Shown: positions 1 through 9,580, counted from the stretch's first letter. The stretch is 64,000 nucleotides of DNA from Tubulanus polymorphus (GCF_964204645.1 NC_134030.1:14538447-14602446); one strand, 5' to 3'. A program made the numbers and translations. Notes: a model not told the origin generated them from the letters alone.

Positions 1-1290
1 GTTTTAGATTCATTAACTAATTTAGAAATTTATGTTACTGAAACTAATAATTTTAATGCAAAGATGGAAAATATATTTCATGTATATTTAATTAATTTAA
101 AAAAATTGAAAGATGAAAAACAATGGTTATTAAAATCTAATATGAAGTATTGGCAGAACCAATTAAATTTTGCTGTTTATTGTGCAACAACAGGATGTGG
201 AATAAGTTGGAATGATCATTTGAATAATTCTAAATATAAATTAATTCAAAGTTTATTTAGATTTCATACATACTTTCAAATAAGAATAATATTAAATGAA
301 TTAGAGTGCGCTTTACCAGGATCTAGGTATTTTAAAGAATTAGATAATAATATTAATTTATCAAAGTTTTATAAAATTTGTAATGAATTTAATATAGATA
401 TAAATAATTCTGATTTTAGAACAAAAATTGGAACAATAAGATCACTTCCTTGCCCTAAAAAGATTGCAGAATATTGTGCACTTCCCATACCATCTAATAG
501 TTTGTATAATATCTGTAGTCATAAATTAGGTTATGGTAAAATAGAAACTAAGGATTTAGAACCATTAAATTTTAATAAATTACCGACATTTTATGATAAT
601 TTAAAACAAGAAAACAATAATGGTTGGGTTTATTTCATTTTAGAAAATAATGAAGGTTTTACAAAATCAGGTATACAAAGAATAAATCAATCTATTAGAA
701 CTTATTTGATATGTATTTTAGGTGCACAAGTTGAAACTAGATCACCAATAATTGGAAATTTGAATACATCATTCGATACACAAAAACAATTCAAAGTATT
801 ATTTGATGATTCCATACATAATGATAAAAATAGATCGATTCCAGAAAACATTATAAGATATCAAAATTATTTAGATAAATCACATGTAAGACTAAATTAT
901 TGTATAGGCCCTAATCTATTAATTATTTCTAATGATTTAGTATTATAGATGGGAAATATAATTGGTTATAATAATCTAATTAAAACTGCAACAATAAATT
1001 ATTCATTTGGATTGAATGATATAAATAAAAAGATTATTAATGCTCCAAAATTAATGAAAGGTGAAAAAAATAAAAAACATATTCAATCAACAGAAACTAA
1101 AACTAAAAATATTAAATTAAATAATGATTCTAAAATAAAAGATTATAATACATCAGAAGATATAAAAACTGATATTATTCAACATGATATAATTAAACTA
1201 AATGATGATAATAAATCCCATGAAACTACTAAATTAGCTTTAACTTGTATAGGAATTGTAATCGGAGGAATATTATATTTTAAATTTTAA
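1..1290 (+). pseudogene. Copy A: conserved ~450-aa Polinton hypothetical protein, cut by window edge, broken by one stop
   Basis: The reading frame is open from base 1; its true start lies left of the window, as shown by the C copy (51687-54604), which begins MADSFPKAF. An in-frame TAG at 946-948 stands where B2 has AAG, then the frame continues to 1290. Visible features: a Cys/Trp-containing stretch (ATTGCGISWNDH), a FRFHTYFQIRIILNE helix and LPGSRYF, which I associate from memory with conserved Polinton hypothetical proteins. The C-terminal third is Lys/Asn-rich and low complexity and ends in one hydrophobic segment (TCIGIVIGGILYF), suggesting a tail anchor. It sits among capsid genes, so a virion role is inferred; the biochemical function is unknown. 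Next gene starts 15 bases downstream. Confidence 0.75.
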
Positions 1291-1305
1291 TTTTTTATTA
1301 TGTAA

Positions 1306-2258
1306 ATGGCAGAAGGTGGAGAAGATCCATTGGATGACATGGGAAATAATAATGAAGGATATGTTGAAAATGATTATAATGATGCAGGTGCTAATCTTAA
1401 TGAAACTAATATTGATAATGATGATGAATCAGCATATAATTCTAATTTAGCAGATAGTGGTTCTAAAGTCCCATCAACAGATGAATTTGATAGAAGAAAT
1501 AGATCGAGAATACCTCCTGAAAATGTAATTCCAGGTTTATCAAAGAAAGATATAGAAAATAATGAATTTATATATAAGTTTCAAGATGTATTTGAAAAAT
1601 CTGGATATAATATAAATTACAGAGGTGCAATGAAGAATTAAAACAATTAGAATTAAATAGAGATCTTCAATTAATCGAGGAAAATGATTATGAAAGCAGA
1701 AAGTTAGCTTTAGAAAAAGAAATAGATGATTTAAAATATAACAAAGAATTACAGGAAAAAGAAAGAGATACATTATTAAAATCATATGATCTTAATCATA
1801 TTAAAAAATTAAAAGTTATTTTTAAAGATTTGTTGATAAAACCAGATTCTAAAATATCATTGAAAGATAGAATAAAATTATTATTTAAGTTTGAAGGAAT
1901 AACAATTCTTTCAATTCTAACAGCTGTAACTATGTAATTTACAACAATTGGTTTAGCAATATCAAATGCTTTAAAATCTACTCCTACTCCCAATAAACCA
2001 GATAAACCCCCAGGTAATAATTCTATACAAGATAAAGTTAAAGATGGTTTAAAGAAATTAGCAAAATATTTATGGGAACTATCTAAAAAATCTGCTGCAG
2101 CATTACCAGGAATTATTGCATCAATTGTTGGTTTTATATTGAAATCTGCTGGGAATATTCTTAACTTTGCTGCTGAACATATTATTTCATTTTTAATTAC
2201 AGTTGTAAGTGCTATCATTTTTGGATTAGTAAACATGATATCAAAAAATATCAAGTAA
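1306..2258 (+). pseudogene. Copy A: acidic/coiled-coil/membrane protein, internally deleted
   Basis: The intact relative is the 486-aa ORF at 50204-51664. Here the first ~107 codons (acidic, Asn/Asp-rich, starting MAEGGEDPLDD) read well to 1630. The frame then shifts at a junction where roughly 200 residues of the coiled-coil middle are missing relative to C. Downstream the same protein resumes in another frame with a charged coiled coil, a Pro-rich linker (TPTPNKPDKPPG) and hydrophobic C-terminal segments. It also has an extra stop (TAA near 1935, inside the first hydrophobic segment). The last 27 bases with the stop are duplicated in tandem (about 2232-2285). Function unknown; a structural or membrane-associated virion role is inferred from position only. 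Confidence 0.75.
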
Positions 2259-2308
2259 ACATGATATCAAAAAATATCAAGTAACCATGATAAAAAATAA
2301 ATAATTAA

Positions 2309-2327
2309 TTTTTTTGTTAAATAAATG
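2309..2327 (+). promoter_or_regulatory. Late-type promoter motif at capsid start
   Basis: A T-tract, short spacer and TAAATAAATG with the initiator ATG as its last three bases. The same layout occurs before most right-arm genes in A, B2 and C (for example 21361-21381, 22325-22346, 22781-22797 on +, and minus-strand equivalents upstream of 50163, 55055 and 56090). It resembles the poxvirus late TAAATG element with upstream T-rich sequence. Its function here is inferred. Confidence 0.5.
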
Positions 2328-2678
2328 AGTGGGAGTTATATCAATCCTTCTAAGAATCATAGAATATCTAATGCTATTAAAGCAGAAAGATCACATCGTA
2401 TAATTACTCATAACCCTTCAAATATTAATCCCGATGAAACTTTATACGTTAGAATTCCTAGATTAACACAAAATACTTTTTATGTTCCAAATAGTATTTA
2501 TTTATCAGCCGATATAAAAGTAATCGGTAATAATAATAATTATGTTGTTGATAATGTTGGAAGATATTTGATTAAAAAGTTAACAATAAAGATTGGTCCA
2601 GAAACAGTTTTCTCATTAGATGATTATAATTTATTTATGCATTATAAAGATTTATGGTTAACTAAAGAAATAATATGA
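2325..2678 (+). CDS. Copy A: major capsid protein, N-terminal part (double jelly roll)
   Basis: 117 codons. The segment ETLYVRIPRLTQNTFYVPNS followed by LSADIKVIG and GRYLIKKLTIKIG is the N-terminal jelly-roll signature I recognise from Polinton and virophage-type major capsid proteins. It ends at KDLW...EII-stop, and the stop overlaps the ATG of the next ORF (ATGA at 2675-2678), which carries the rest of the capsid. Together they span ~413 residues, a normal size for the family. Whether this is decay, a frameshift site or two overlapping genes is unresolved; C has the same break. Confidence 0.85.
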   Translation: MSGSYINPSKNHRISNAIKAERSHRIITHNPSNINPDETLYVRIPRLTQNTFYVPNSIYLSADIKVIGNNNNYVVDNVGRYLIKKLTIKIGPETVFSLDDYNLFMHYKDLWLTKEII

Positions 2679-3565
2679 TATTTCAAGGCATCCAATCAGA
2701 AAACCAAAATAAATTAAGATCACAAGCTAATAGCGCAATATTAACTAATGCTGTAGATAAATTGATAAAAAGTATATATGGAAGCAAATATAAAATTCCA
2801 TTAGATTTTGAATTGATAAATAATAATGCACCTTTATATAAATACGCAATTCAAGAAGACGTTATATTCGAAATAACATTTGCTCCTGTAAATGAAATTG
2901 TATTATCTAGCGTTGTTAAAGATATGGGTTATAAATTATCGAATATATGTTTAGAATATGATACAGTAACTGATGAAAATATTTCAAGTATAATTCAAAC
3001 TCAATACAATCAAGGATTTTCATTATTATATGATTATATTGATAAATTTAAAACTGTAACTATTAATGCAAATGATGAAATAATTAATGAGAATATTAAC
3101 TTCCCAAGAAGATCTATTAAAGGTACATTAATATTTTTTACCATTGCAACATATACTAATGGCGCAATAAATGTTGATAATTATTATAATCCTGAAATAA
3201 CAAAAGTAGAAATAACTATCGAAGGAATAGCAAATAAAATATTTTGTCAAGGAATGAGAATGATAGATCAATGGCCAGAAATTAGAAAACATTTTATGAA
3301 TGAAAAAGTAAAATCATCTGGAAATTGTAACATTAATCAAATTGATTATTATACCGGCAATAAATATGCATTATGGTTAGATTTTAGAACAACAGAGGAT
3401 AATTCATTACATGGTTCTGGAAAAAAATTACAAAACACTAAAGATGGAATACAATTATTCATGACAAAGAATAAAGGAATCAAAAATTTTAAAATGCACA
3501 TTTATGTTATATCTGACGCGCAATTAAATATTGTAAATTCACAATTAGATAGTGTTATGTTTTAA
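2675..3565 (+). CDS. Copy A: major capsid protein, C-terminal part
   Basis: 296 codons starting MIFQGIQSENQNKLRS. In related capsid proteins this is where the chain continues after the '..DLWL..eR..mi.qGi' region, so it is the remainder of the double-jelly-roll capsid rather than an independent protein. Conserved blocks are IPLDFELIN, FEITFAPVNEIVLS, RSIKGTLIFFT, QWPEIRKHFM and YALWLDFRTTEDNSLHGSG. It is ~98% identical by eye to the C copy (48914-49804), and a C-terminal fragment survives in B1 (15956-16431). It starts in a 4-base ATGA overlap with the preceding ORF. Confidence 0.88.
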   Translation: MIFQGIQSENQNKLRSQANSAILTNAVDKLIKSIYGSKYKIPLDFELINNNAPLYKYAIQEDVIFEITFAPVNEIVLSSVVKDMGYKLSNICLEYDTVTDENISSIIQTQYNQGFSLLYDYIDKFKTVTINANDEIINENINFPRRSIKGTLIFFTIATYTNGAINVDNYYNPEITKVEITIEGIANKIFCQGMRMIDQWPEIRKHFMNEKVKSSGNCNINQIDYYTGNKYALWLDFRTTEDNSLHGSGKKLQNTKDGIQLFMTKNKGIKNFKMHIYVISDAQLNIVNSQLDSVMF

Positions 3566-3597
3566 AATTTTAACTTTAATAAAAATATATATAATAA

Positions 3598-4710
3598 ATG
3601 GAAGGTGGAATATATGAAATACAAACTCCAAGTGAAATGATATCAGATATATATTATATATTACCTTATGATGAATACATTAAGTATTTTGGAGATTACT
3701 TTAATCAATTCAAATATAGAATAAGTAAAATAGAAAATAATATTGAAACTAAAATAGAAGATAAGAATGATATTGAATATAAAATAGAAGATAGTAATAA
3801 TATTGAGACTAAAATAGAAGATGTAACAGCATCTACATCTTATAATATACCCTCTACATATGATATTGAATCAAAAAAAGAATATTATAATCCAAAATAT
3901 TGTGATGTATGTAAGAAATATATATCATATAAAAATTGGGCATCACATAAGAAATCAAAGAAACATATAGAAAAAGAAAAGAACAATAATGATAATAATA
4001 TATCAGTTAGTAATATAAAAGATAATGTTAACCCATTTGAAACTAATGATACCATAGATAATATAACAGATCATGTAATAAATAATGTTAATCCAATTGA
4101 AACTAATGATAATGATATAACAGATAATGAAATAATTGATGATTCTAAACAACATTGTAACATTTGTAATTTAGATATTTCTAAAAGTAATTTTTCTAAA
4201 CATAAAAAATCTAAGGGGCACATAGAAAATGAAAAAGAATTAATATGTGATTATTGTAATAAAGAAATTGAACCTGTTGATAAAATTACTCATTATGAAT
4301 CAAAATTACATCTAATTAATGTTTATAAAAAAGTGGGTATGTTACCATTGTTAGATGAACCAAAGAAATATATCAAATATTTTAATCCTGAAACTAAACA
4401 ATATTATATATTCTTTAAGTTGTTATTTGATAAGTTATTAGCTTATGCAGAAGATAATCCTGACCAAATATATAAATTAGCGTATAATGGATACCTAGAT
4501 TTATTTTATTTAATAAATGATTTTGAATTTGATTTTGATGGTGATAATTCTAATGATTACTTTGAAAAATTAAGAATAAAAGCTGGATTAAGTGATGATG
4601 AATGTAGAATGAAGGATGAAATAGAATTAATAAATATGCCAAATACTTCTGATGAATTTGATATAAACGAAGATGATTTTATAAATGTATTAGAAACAAA
4701 ATTAGAATAA
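3598..4710 (+). CDS. Copy A: 370-aa zinc-finger protein, intact
   Basis: Unrecognised full-length protein with three U1/matrin-like C2H2 fingers: YCDVCKKYISYKNWASHKKS (about residues 100-125), HCNICNLDISKSNFSKHKKS (~182-205) and LICDYCNKEIEPVDKITHYE (~216-240). Between the N-terminus and finger 1 lie short repeats of the form IETKIED/IEYKIED. The C-terminal ~120 residues are acidic with a conserved FFKLLFDKLLAYAED block. It is the last gene of the structural arm. The C copy is frameshifted; B1 has a strongly diverged gene in the same slot. Nucleic-acid binding or a core-protein role is inferred. The start lies in ATATATATAATAAATGG. Confidence 0.8.
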   Translation: MEGGIYEIQTPSEMISDIYYILPYDEYIKYFGDYFNQFKYRISKIENNIETKIEDKNDIEYKIEDSNNIETKIEDVTASTSYNIPSTYDIESKKEYYNPKYCDVCKKYISYKNWASHKKSKKHIEKEKNNNDNNISVSNIKDNVNPFETNDTIDNITDHVINNVNPIETNDNDITDNEIIDDSKQHCNICNLDISKSNFSKHKKSKGHIENEKELICDYCNKEIEPVDKITHYESKLHLINVYKKVGMLPLLDEPKKYIKYFNPETKQYYIFFKLLFDKLLAYAEDNPDQIYKLAYNGYLDLFYLINDFEFDFDGDNSNDYFEKLRIKAGLSDDECRMKDEIELINMPNTSDEFDINEDDFINVLETKLE

Positions 4711-5115
4711 TTATTATAAAACTATTTATATATCTATAAAACTATTTATATATCTATGCACTAGACGTATGAAAAGAAAGTAAGAATCCAAGAATCCTTG
4801 CCAAGAAATATAAAATATAAACATAAATTATAAACATAGATTATAAACATAAATTATAAACATAAATTATAAATATAAATTATAAACATAAATTATAAAT
4901 ATAAATTATAAACATAAATTATAAACATAGTTTTAATATATGATTTATTCATTATTATATATTTCATTTGATAATTCATATTTCTATGGACTAGACGTAC
5001 GTAAGAATCCAAGATTCTTGCCAAGAAAGTAAAAAGGTAAGAATCTTACTTTCTTACTCGTACGTCTAGTACATAGATATATAAATTAGTTTCTATAATA
5101 TTACAAATTAGGATT
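4711..5115. repeat. Copy A: convergent intergenic region with palindromic hairpin and AT minisatellite
   Basis: Lies between convergent genes (zinc-finger on +, ATPase on -). 4800-4930 is a tandem array of an AT-rich unit (ATAAATTATAAAC). 4984-5076 is an imperfect palindrome beginning CTATGGACTAGACGTACG and ending CGTACGTCTAGTACATAG; a half-copy occurs at 4751-4795. C has the same organisation at 47456-47796. A 3'-end/terminator or insulator role at the meeting point of two transcription units is inferred. Confidence 0.7.
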
Positions 5116-5607
5116 TTATTTTATGAATTTATATTCATAGGGAAATTGTAGTCTCAGTAATAATTATGAACCTTTATTTTTCTTTAATTTATTCATATAT
5201 TCATCATGTAATTCAGTAGGTATAATTTGATTTTCTTCCAATGATTGTTGCATAGATTTTTTATCTTTGTTATAAAATAAAACTAGAAATCTTATATTCT
5301 CCCTAAAGTCTTTAACAATTGAATTATATTTTTGATTTAAAACCCATGTTGTTATCCCAAAATGTCTCCCAGAGAAAGCTAGATAACATAACTCACTTTC
5401 TCTAACTTTTGAATCATGTAAATTAGCGCAATCATCTATAATGAATAATGTATTTGATCCTTTATAAGTATCGATTCCTATTTTAATACAATTATCTAAA
5501 TTTTCTTTTACTGTTTTAGGATCTAATATAATAAACTTTTTCATCTTAACTATATCTCTATTATATGTTTTTTTCATTTCATAAGTAGGACAGAATAACA
5601 TTAACAT
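5116..5607 (-). pseudogene. Copy A: packaging ATPase, C-terminal fragment lacking Walker A
   Basis: Matches the C-terminal three quarters of the intact ATPase at 46844-47455, starting at the ILFCPTYEM strand. The Walker B region (TLFIIDDCANL) and the sensor-like SGRHFGITTWVLNQ block remain. The N-terminal ~45 residues with Walker A (GVTNCGKTH) were removed by the same deletion that took the integrase 3' end; the junction at ~5600-5612 carries a short filler with an AACATTAAATGTT palindrome. A Lys codon is a stop at ~5164-5166, 16 codons before the natural end at 5116. Non-functional as a motor. Confidence 0.85.
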
Positions 5608-6455
5608 TTAATGTTGAATATTTCTTCTGTAAAATTTGGGGTATAACCTTTATAAAAGGTTTTTCTATATTTAGATATTGTTACGTGTTGTCCAATTTTG
5701 AATCTAGGTTCACCGAAATCATGTGTAACAAATGCTCCATATAAATTATTCCAAACTATTTCCGAATTATCTTCTTTTCTAGCTTGTATAGGTTTCATAT
5801 TCATAGAACTATGTTTAGAATTATTATAACCTTTCACTAAATCATCGAACACATCGATATATTTATATGTTTCATTAGCAGTAAAGTATTTCCACATTCT
5901 TGTTTTCAATGTTTTATTAAATCTTTCTATAATAGATGCTTATTTATCTGAATGTGTTGAAAAATAATCTACATCGTTATCAGATAATAGTTTTTTAAAA
6001 TGTTTGTTATAAAATTCCTTACCTTCATCAAATTGTATCTTATCTTGAATAGCTTCTTTAAATATAGATTTAAAAGCATTTGTTACTTCTATACCAGTTC
6101 TATTTTTGATTGGAATTGACCATGCGTATCTACTGAATATGTCTATAACATTCAGTATCCAGAAATATCCTTTGTTGTATTCCTCTAAGTTCTTCATATC
6201 AATTAAATCTGCTTGCCATTGTTGATCGATATATGAAACCATAACTTTTCTTGTTACATAAGTTTTATCCATTTTCTTGTGGATTTGATATGTTGGTTGA
6301 TTTTGTAACCATGATTTTAATTCACTATATTTTATATCACCATTACCATTTTCCTTATCAGATTTAATTTTATTCCATAATTCTGAAACGTTAGAATATG
6401 ATAATTCACTTTCTGGGTTATAATATAAATCTCTTAAATATTGTTCTTTTTTCAT
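5601..6455 (-). pseudogene. Copy A: retroviral-type integrase, stop and 3' deletion
   Basis: Polinton integrase, start MKKEQYLRDLYYNPESE at 6455. The DDE catalytic core is visible: first Asp in WQADLIDMKN, second in IQFDEGKEFYN, Glu in SIIERFNKT. A Lys codon in the HSDK segment is TAA at 5940-5942, separating the second Asp from the catalytic Glu, and the frame then continues to ~5605. The deletion shared with the ATPase removes the C-terminal chromodomain seen in B1 and C (13900-14072; 46700-46851). It follows the small membrane protein by 6 bases, as in the other copies. Confidence 0.9.
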
Positions 6456-6461
6456 TCTATT

Positions 6462-6821
6462 TTAATCCATTAATAATAATTTAGATTTAGTTTCAATGAC
6501 TTTATGATTTGACTTATTTTCTGGTATGATAGGTTTATTGTCATTGGAATCATATTTATCATCAGATTTGAATTTTGATTTATATATTACACCGGATAAT
6601 ATAATAACTGTTACTAATCCAATTGCAATATATAATTTATCATTACTTCCAGCATTAGAAGAATCAGATGGATTATTATTTGAATCAATATCAGGTGATT
6701 CATTTATATCAGTTAATTTCTTTTTCTTAGCTTTTTTTAATTCTGAAGATCTTTTACCTAATTCTCTTGCCCATTTAATTTGTTTCTCGGATCTAGGCTT
6801 TTTCTTAACTCCATCACTCAT
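6462..6821 (-). CDS. Copy A: small single-pass membrane protein, 119 aa
   Basis: Very basic N-terminus (KKKPRSEKQIKWARELGKRS, KKAKKKK), a Ser/Asn-rich linker, one transmembrane segment (LYIAIGLVTVIILSGVIYK, about residues 66-84) and a polar Asp/Asn/Lys tail ending SKLLLMD. The start overlaps the end of the 202-aa gene by 8 bases (ATGAGTGA), an arrangement kept in B1 and C, implying coupled expression. I do not recognise a family. The intact C copy has 122 aa. Position just upstream of integrase and ATPase suggests co-transcription with them. Confidence 0.75.
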   Translation of the reverse strand: MSDGVKKKPRSEKQIKWARELGKRSSELKKAKKKKLTDINESPDIDSNNNPSDSSNAGSNDKLYIAIGLVTVIILSGVIYKSKFKSDDKYDSNDNKPIIPENKSNHKVIETKSKLLLMD

Positions 6822-7422
6822 CTATTTTAGTTAATTTTTGTTCTGATTCATTTTCTGTTTCGACGTTTGGTTGTAGTACAGCGTCATCTGTTTCGTTCTT
6901 ACCTGATTTATATTCCATAGGTTTGATGTTCGAAAATGTTATGACGCCAGTAGAAATTAATGTCATAACCGATCCTAATTGGAATGAAGCATAACCAACC
7001 CATTTTTGTAATTCAGTCATAACTAAGTAGTCATTTTTCAAATCACTATATAATTTATTTTCATCATCAATTGGTATTAACTGGTTACATAACTTAGAAT
7101 AACATTTGACAATACCATCTGAAATAGAATCATTTATTCTAGCTAATCTTGCCTCTTCATAAATCTTAAAATATTTTATTACTTTATCTGGTTTCATAGA
7201 GTCTAGTTCTTGAAAAGTAATGATTCTATTTAAAAACTCCTTAGATTTCCCGCCAGCAATTAATAATTCAAGATGATGCTTACAATATAAATAGTATTCA
7301 TAATCTATATTACAATTAACTAGAGCACAATTAGTTACAACTGTATCTTTATTATCACTTATTCCTAAATCATCTAATGTCTTTTCAATATCAATACTAT
7401 TCTTATTAGATTTCTTTGACAT
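6814..7422 (-). CDS. Copy A: conserved 202-aa Polinton hypothetical protein
   Basis: Intact here and in B1 (12018-12626), 5'-truncated in C. Cys/His residues cluster in the first third (NCALVNCN, YCKHH). A helical middle includes MKPDKVIKYFKIYEEARLAR, ending in a mildly hydrophobic stretch LGSVMTLISTGVITFSN and an acidic tail. No catalytic motif that I can name. Very high conservation among copies suggests it is a core gene of the left arm. The start at 7422 lies in CTCTAATATAAATG preceded by a T-tract, like the other element promoters. Confidence 0.75.
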   Translation of the reverse strand: MSKKSNKNSIDIEKTLDDLGISDNKDTVVTNCALVNCNIDYEYYLYCKHHLELLIAGGKSKEFLNRIITFQELDSMKPDKVIKYFKIYEEARLARINDSISDGIVKCYSKLCNQLIPIDDENKLYSDLKNDYLVMTELQKWVGYASFQLGSVMTLISTGVITFSNIKPMEYKSGKNETDDAVLQPNVETENESEQKLTKIDE

Positions 7423-7719
7423 TTATATTAGAGGAAAAAAGCAAAAAAAATATTATAAGTATTCTTCAAATGATACCAGTATCTCTTTAGATTAATACTA
7501 GCTTAGTTAAAGGTAAAGAATTTTAGTATTAGTTATTGTTTTTTTAGTATTTTTTATTTGTGATATAAAGTATTCTTTTTTGAAAAGAAAATATTAAAAA
7601 TATAATAGAACTCACAAGCTGGTTGAAGTTATTGTTTTTTAAATACTTTTTATTTAAAATCTATTTGATATCTCACTATTTTTGTTTATCTATTAGGAGC
7701 AGTAGTTATAACTGTCCAG
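7423..7719. promoter_or_regulatory. Copy A: upstream region of the 202-aa gene
   Basis: No gene. AT-rich with repeated T-tracts and GTATTCTT/AGTATT motifs. Related to B1 11834-12017 and C 44690-44858 and probably holds the promoter of the left-arm transcription unit. Bases ~7690-7725 match C 44610-44665, marking the edge of the HNH/cargo module. Confidence 0.5.
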
Positions 7720-8394
7720 TCATTTCGGATCCTTGATATCAAATTCCTCAACGTATTGTTCATTATTTGGATCATTGTTCCATTGATCAATAAATTTCTT
7801 TGCCTTTGTTAACTGTTCTAAATATAACTGTAAATCTAGTTTATTAGATTTAATTATGTTTTCCTTCTTTTCTAAAGGTCTTAAATTCTTCCAATTTCAA
7901 ATAAGTTTTTTATTGTATTCATCATTCATGTTAAATTTAGATATTGGTAACACGTGATCAATATGGTAATAATCCCCATAATTATCTATATTCATTTTAT
8001 CATCGAATTGAAATATAATCCATGATTTGAGAAATTCATCTGAACAACCCAATAAATTAGATAGTGTTTCTGAATGTGTTTCTTTGTTGAATAATTGTGT
8101 TAATCTAGATCTTAAGCATTGTTTCAATCTAAAATTAAGATCTGTTTGATATCTTTCTCTCATATATTCTGCCATATAATAATTATAATGTTCTATATTA
8201 TCTTCTCGATATTGTTTGGTATATAGTTTAAAACAAGTTTTACAGCAATATTGAAAACCATCTTTGCTAATCTTACGCTTACTAAATTCTGTTAATGATT
8301 TATCTAATTCACATTTAGAACACTTCTTGTAGTATATGTTTATAACGCCAGTGTTATTTGTAATATTTATAGTTTGTGGTTGTTCTGGTTCCAT
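7720..8394 (-). pseudogene. Copy A: HNH endonuclease with Cys4 finger, one nonsense mutation
   Basis: The N-terminal zinc site CSKCELDK...CCKTC (about residues 22-55) is followed by a linker and an HNH-like core HIDHVLPISKFN (~145-157) and a WKNLRPLEK block with C-terminal Asn/Lys. This arrangement is typical of small HNH endonucleases of phages and large DNA viruses. The Trp codon after NKKLI is TGA at ~7894-7896; the frame then runs on to 7720. It is the only copy with the zinc ligands and HNH core both intact. The C-terminal ~30 residues (LQLYLEQLTKAKKFI...) are related to the tail of the mini-ORF at 10145-10381. Confidence 0.85.
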
Positions 8395-8832
8395 TTATTA
8401 TATGTATTTTTTACTAAATTGGTTAATATTTTAGAATCCTCTTCCATTTCTTCGACCAACCAACGTCATCCTTTTTCATTCCTCGCTGCTTTTGATAAGT
8501 CAGTTTCGATTCCTTGATATCTAAATAATACCACTGGGCAAAAGCGCGCATTCATGCGCGCTTTTGATCAATGCGCATGCGTTAATCATAATTATATTTA
8601 CATAATGAATATATCATTATGTAAATAGAAACAACCAACATGAAATATCCAAACGTGTTCGCATTAGGCAAACCGCGCATTCATGCGCGCTTTTGCTTAA
8701 TGCGCATGCGTTAATCCTAATTACATAATGAATATATAATTATGTAAATAGAAACGACCGAACATAAAAATTCACCAAACAGATTTACACAATACATTAT
8801 ACAAGTTGTTCAGTCGTTGTACATAATTTGAT
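8395..8832. repeat. Copy A: direct repeat pair upstream of HNH
   Basis: No gene. Two ~130-base units (about 8537-8630 and 8670-8760) share GCGCATTCATGCGCGCTTTTG, ATGCGCATGCGTTAATC and an AT-rich palindrome around ACATAATGAATATAT. A single related unit in inverse orientation stands upstream of B1's HNH (10900-11015), so the module is inherited. GC-rich palindromes in an AT-rich element suggest a structural or protein-binding role, unproven. Confidence 0.65.
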
Positions 8833-9580
8833 TTATAATTCCAACCAGAACTTTTCAATTTCTGAATCATTGACAAGCATTTTTTCAATTTCTGGCATAT
8901 ATCTAATTACTTCACTAAATGACAAACTTAATAATTGGAATCTTTTATATGTAATTAATTTCCCTACGCTCCTTAATTTTCTTTCATGCCCAACACTAAT
9001 ACCTATATATTTTTTAACCCAAGAAGCCCAAGGAATCCCCTCAGTTTGTTTATTAATTATTAAAAATCCCCTATTTAAACAATCCCCGAAAATGATATAA
9101 TCCCATAAATGCTTTGCTTTTTTGAATAACAAGGTTCAATAATTTTTTTTCAATAAAAGTTATTTCATTAAATGATGTTATACCTTCTATTTCTTTAAAA
9201 CTTACATCTTTTTCAATTGATAATTTTGATTTAAAAAACTCATTTAACTCATTTCCGCTCATTTTCTTTTTAATTTTTGTTGCTTTTAGTCTTAACAATA
9301 TTTCTACATTGGTTGTTGGCCTTTTTGGTAATGATGTTACGCTTGATTGCTGGTTTTCTATAATTTTTTCTAAAATTAATGTCATTTCTTGATGGTAATA
9401 TAAATGTTTTTTAACTTCTTCTAACGTTTCATCTTCTATATCGAAAGATTCTTTTACTTCAGCACCCATTTCGGTTGGTTCATCTTCCATTTCGGTTGGT
9501 TCATCTTCCATTTCGGTTGGTTCATCTTCTATTTCGGTTGTCCTCTGAGAATCAAGAGTACTTCTTGATACACACGACAT
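8833..9580 (-). pseudogene. Copy A: accessory cargo gene of unknown function, frameshifted
   Basis: Start ATG at 9580. The N-terminal half has a short acidic repeat (EDEPTEM three times, about residues 20-38), a helical region and GNELNEFFKSKL. Near 9120-9135 the good reading frame changes from one ending ...LLNLVIQKS to one continuing FKKAKHLWDYIIFGDCLNRG...WASWVKKYIGISVGHERKL..., ending at 8833. The second part loosely resembles small DUF3102-like DNA-associated proteins (weak, from memory). It is present only in copy A; C has related upstream sequence but no such ORF at the equivalent promoter. Its promoter region (9590-10140) is GC-richer and unlike the element's usual T-tract promoters, suggesting capture from a host or another element. 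Confidence 0.55.

Noticed and set aside
6526-6834. Plus-strand 102-codon ORF opposite the membrane protein
   Set aside because: Antisense shadow of 6462-6821, which is conserved in three copies.
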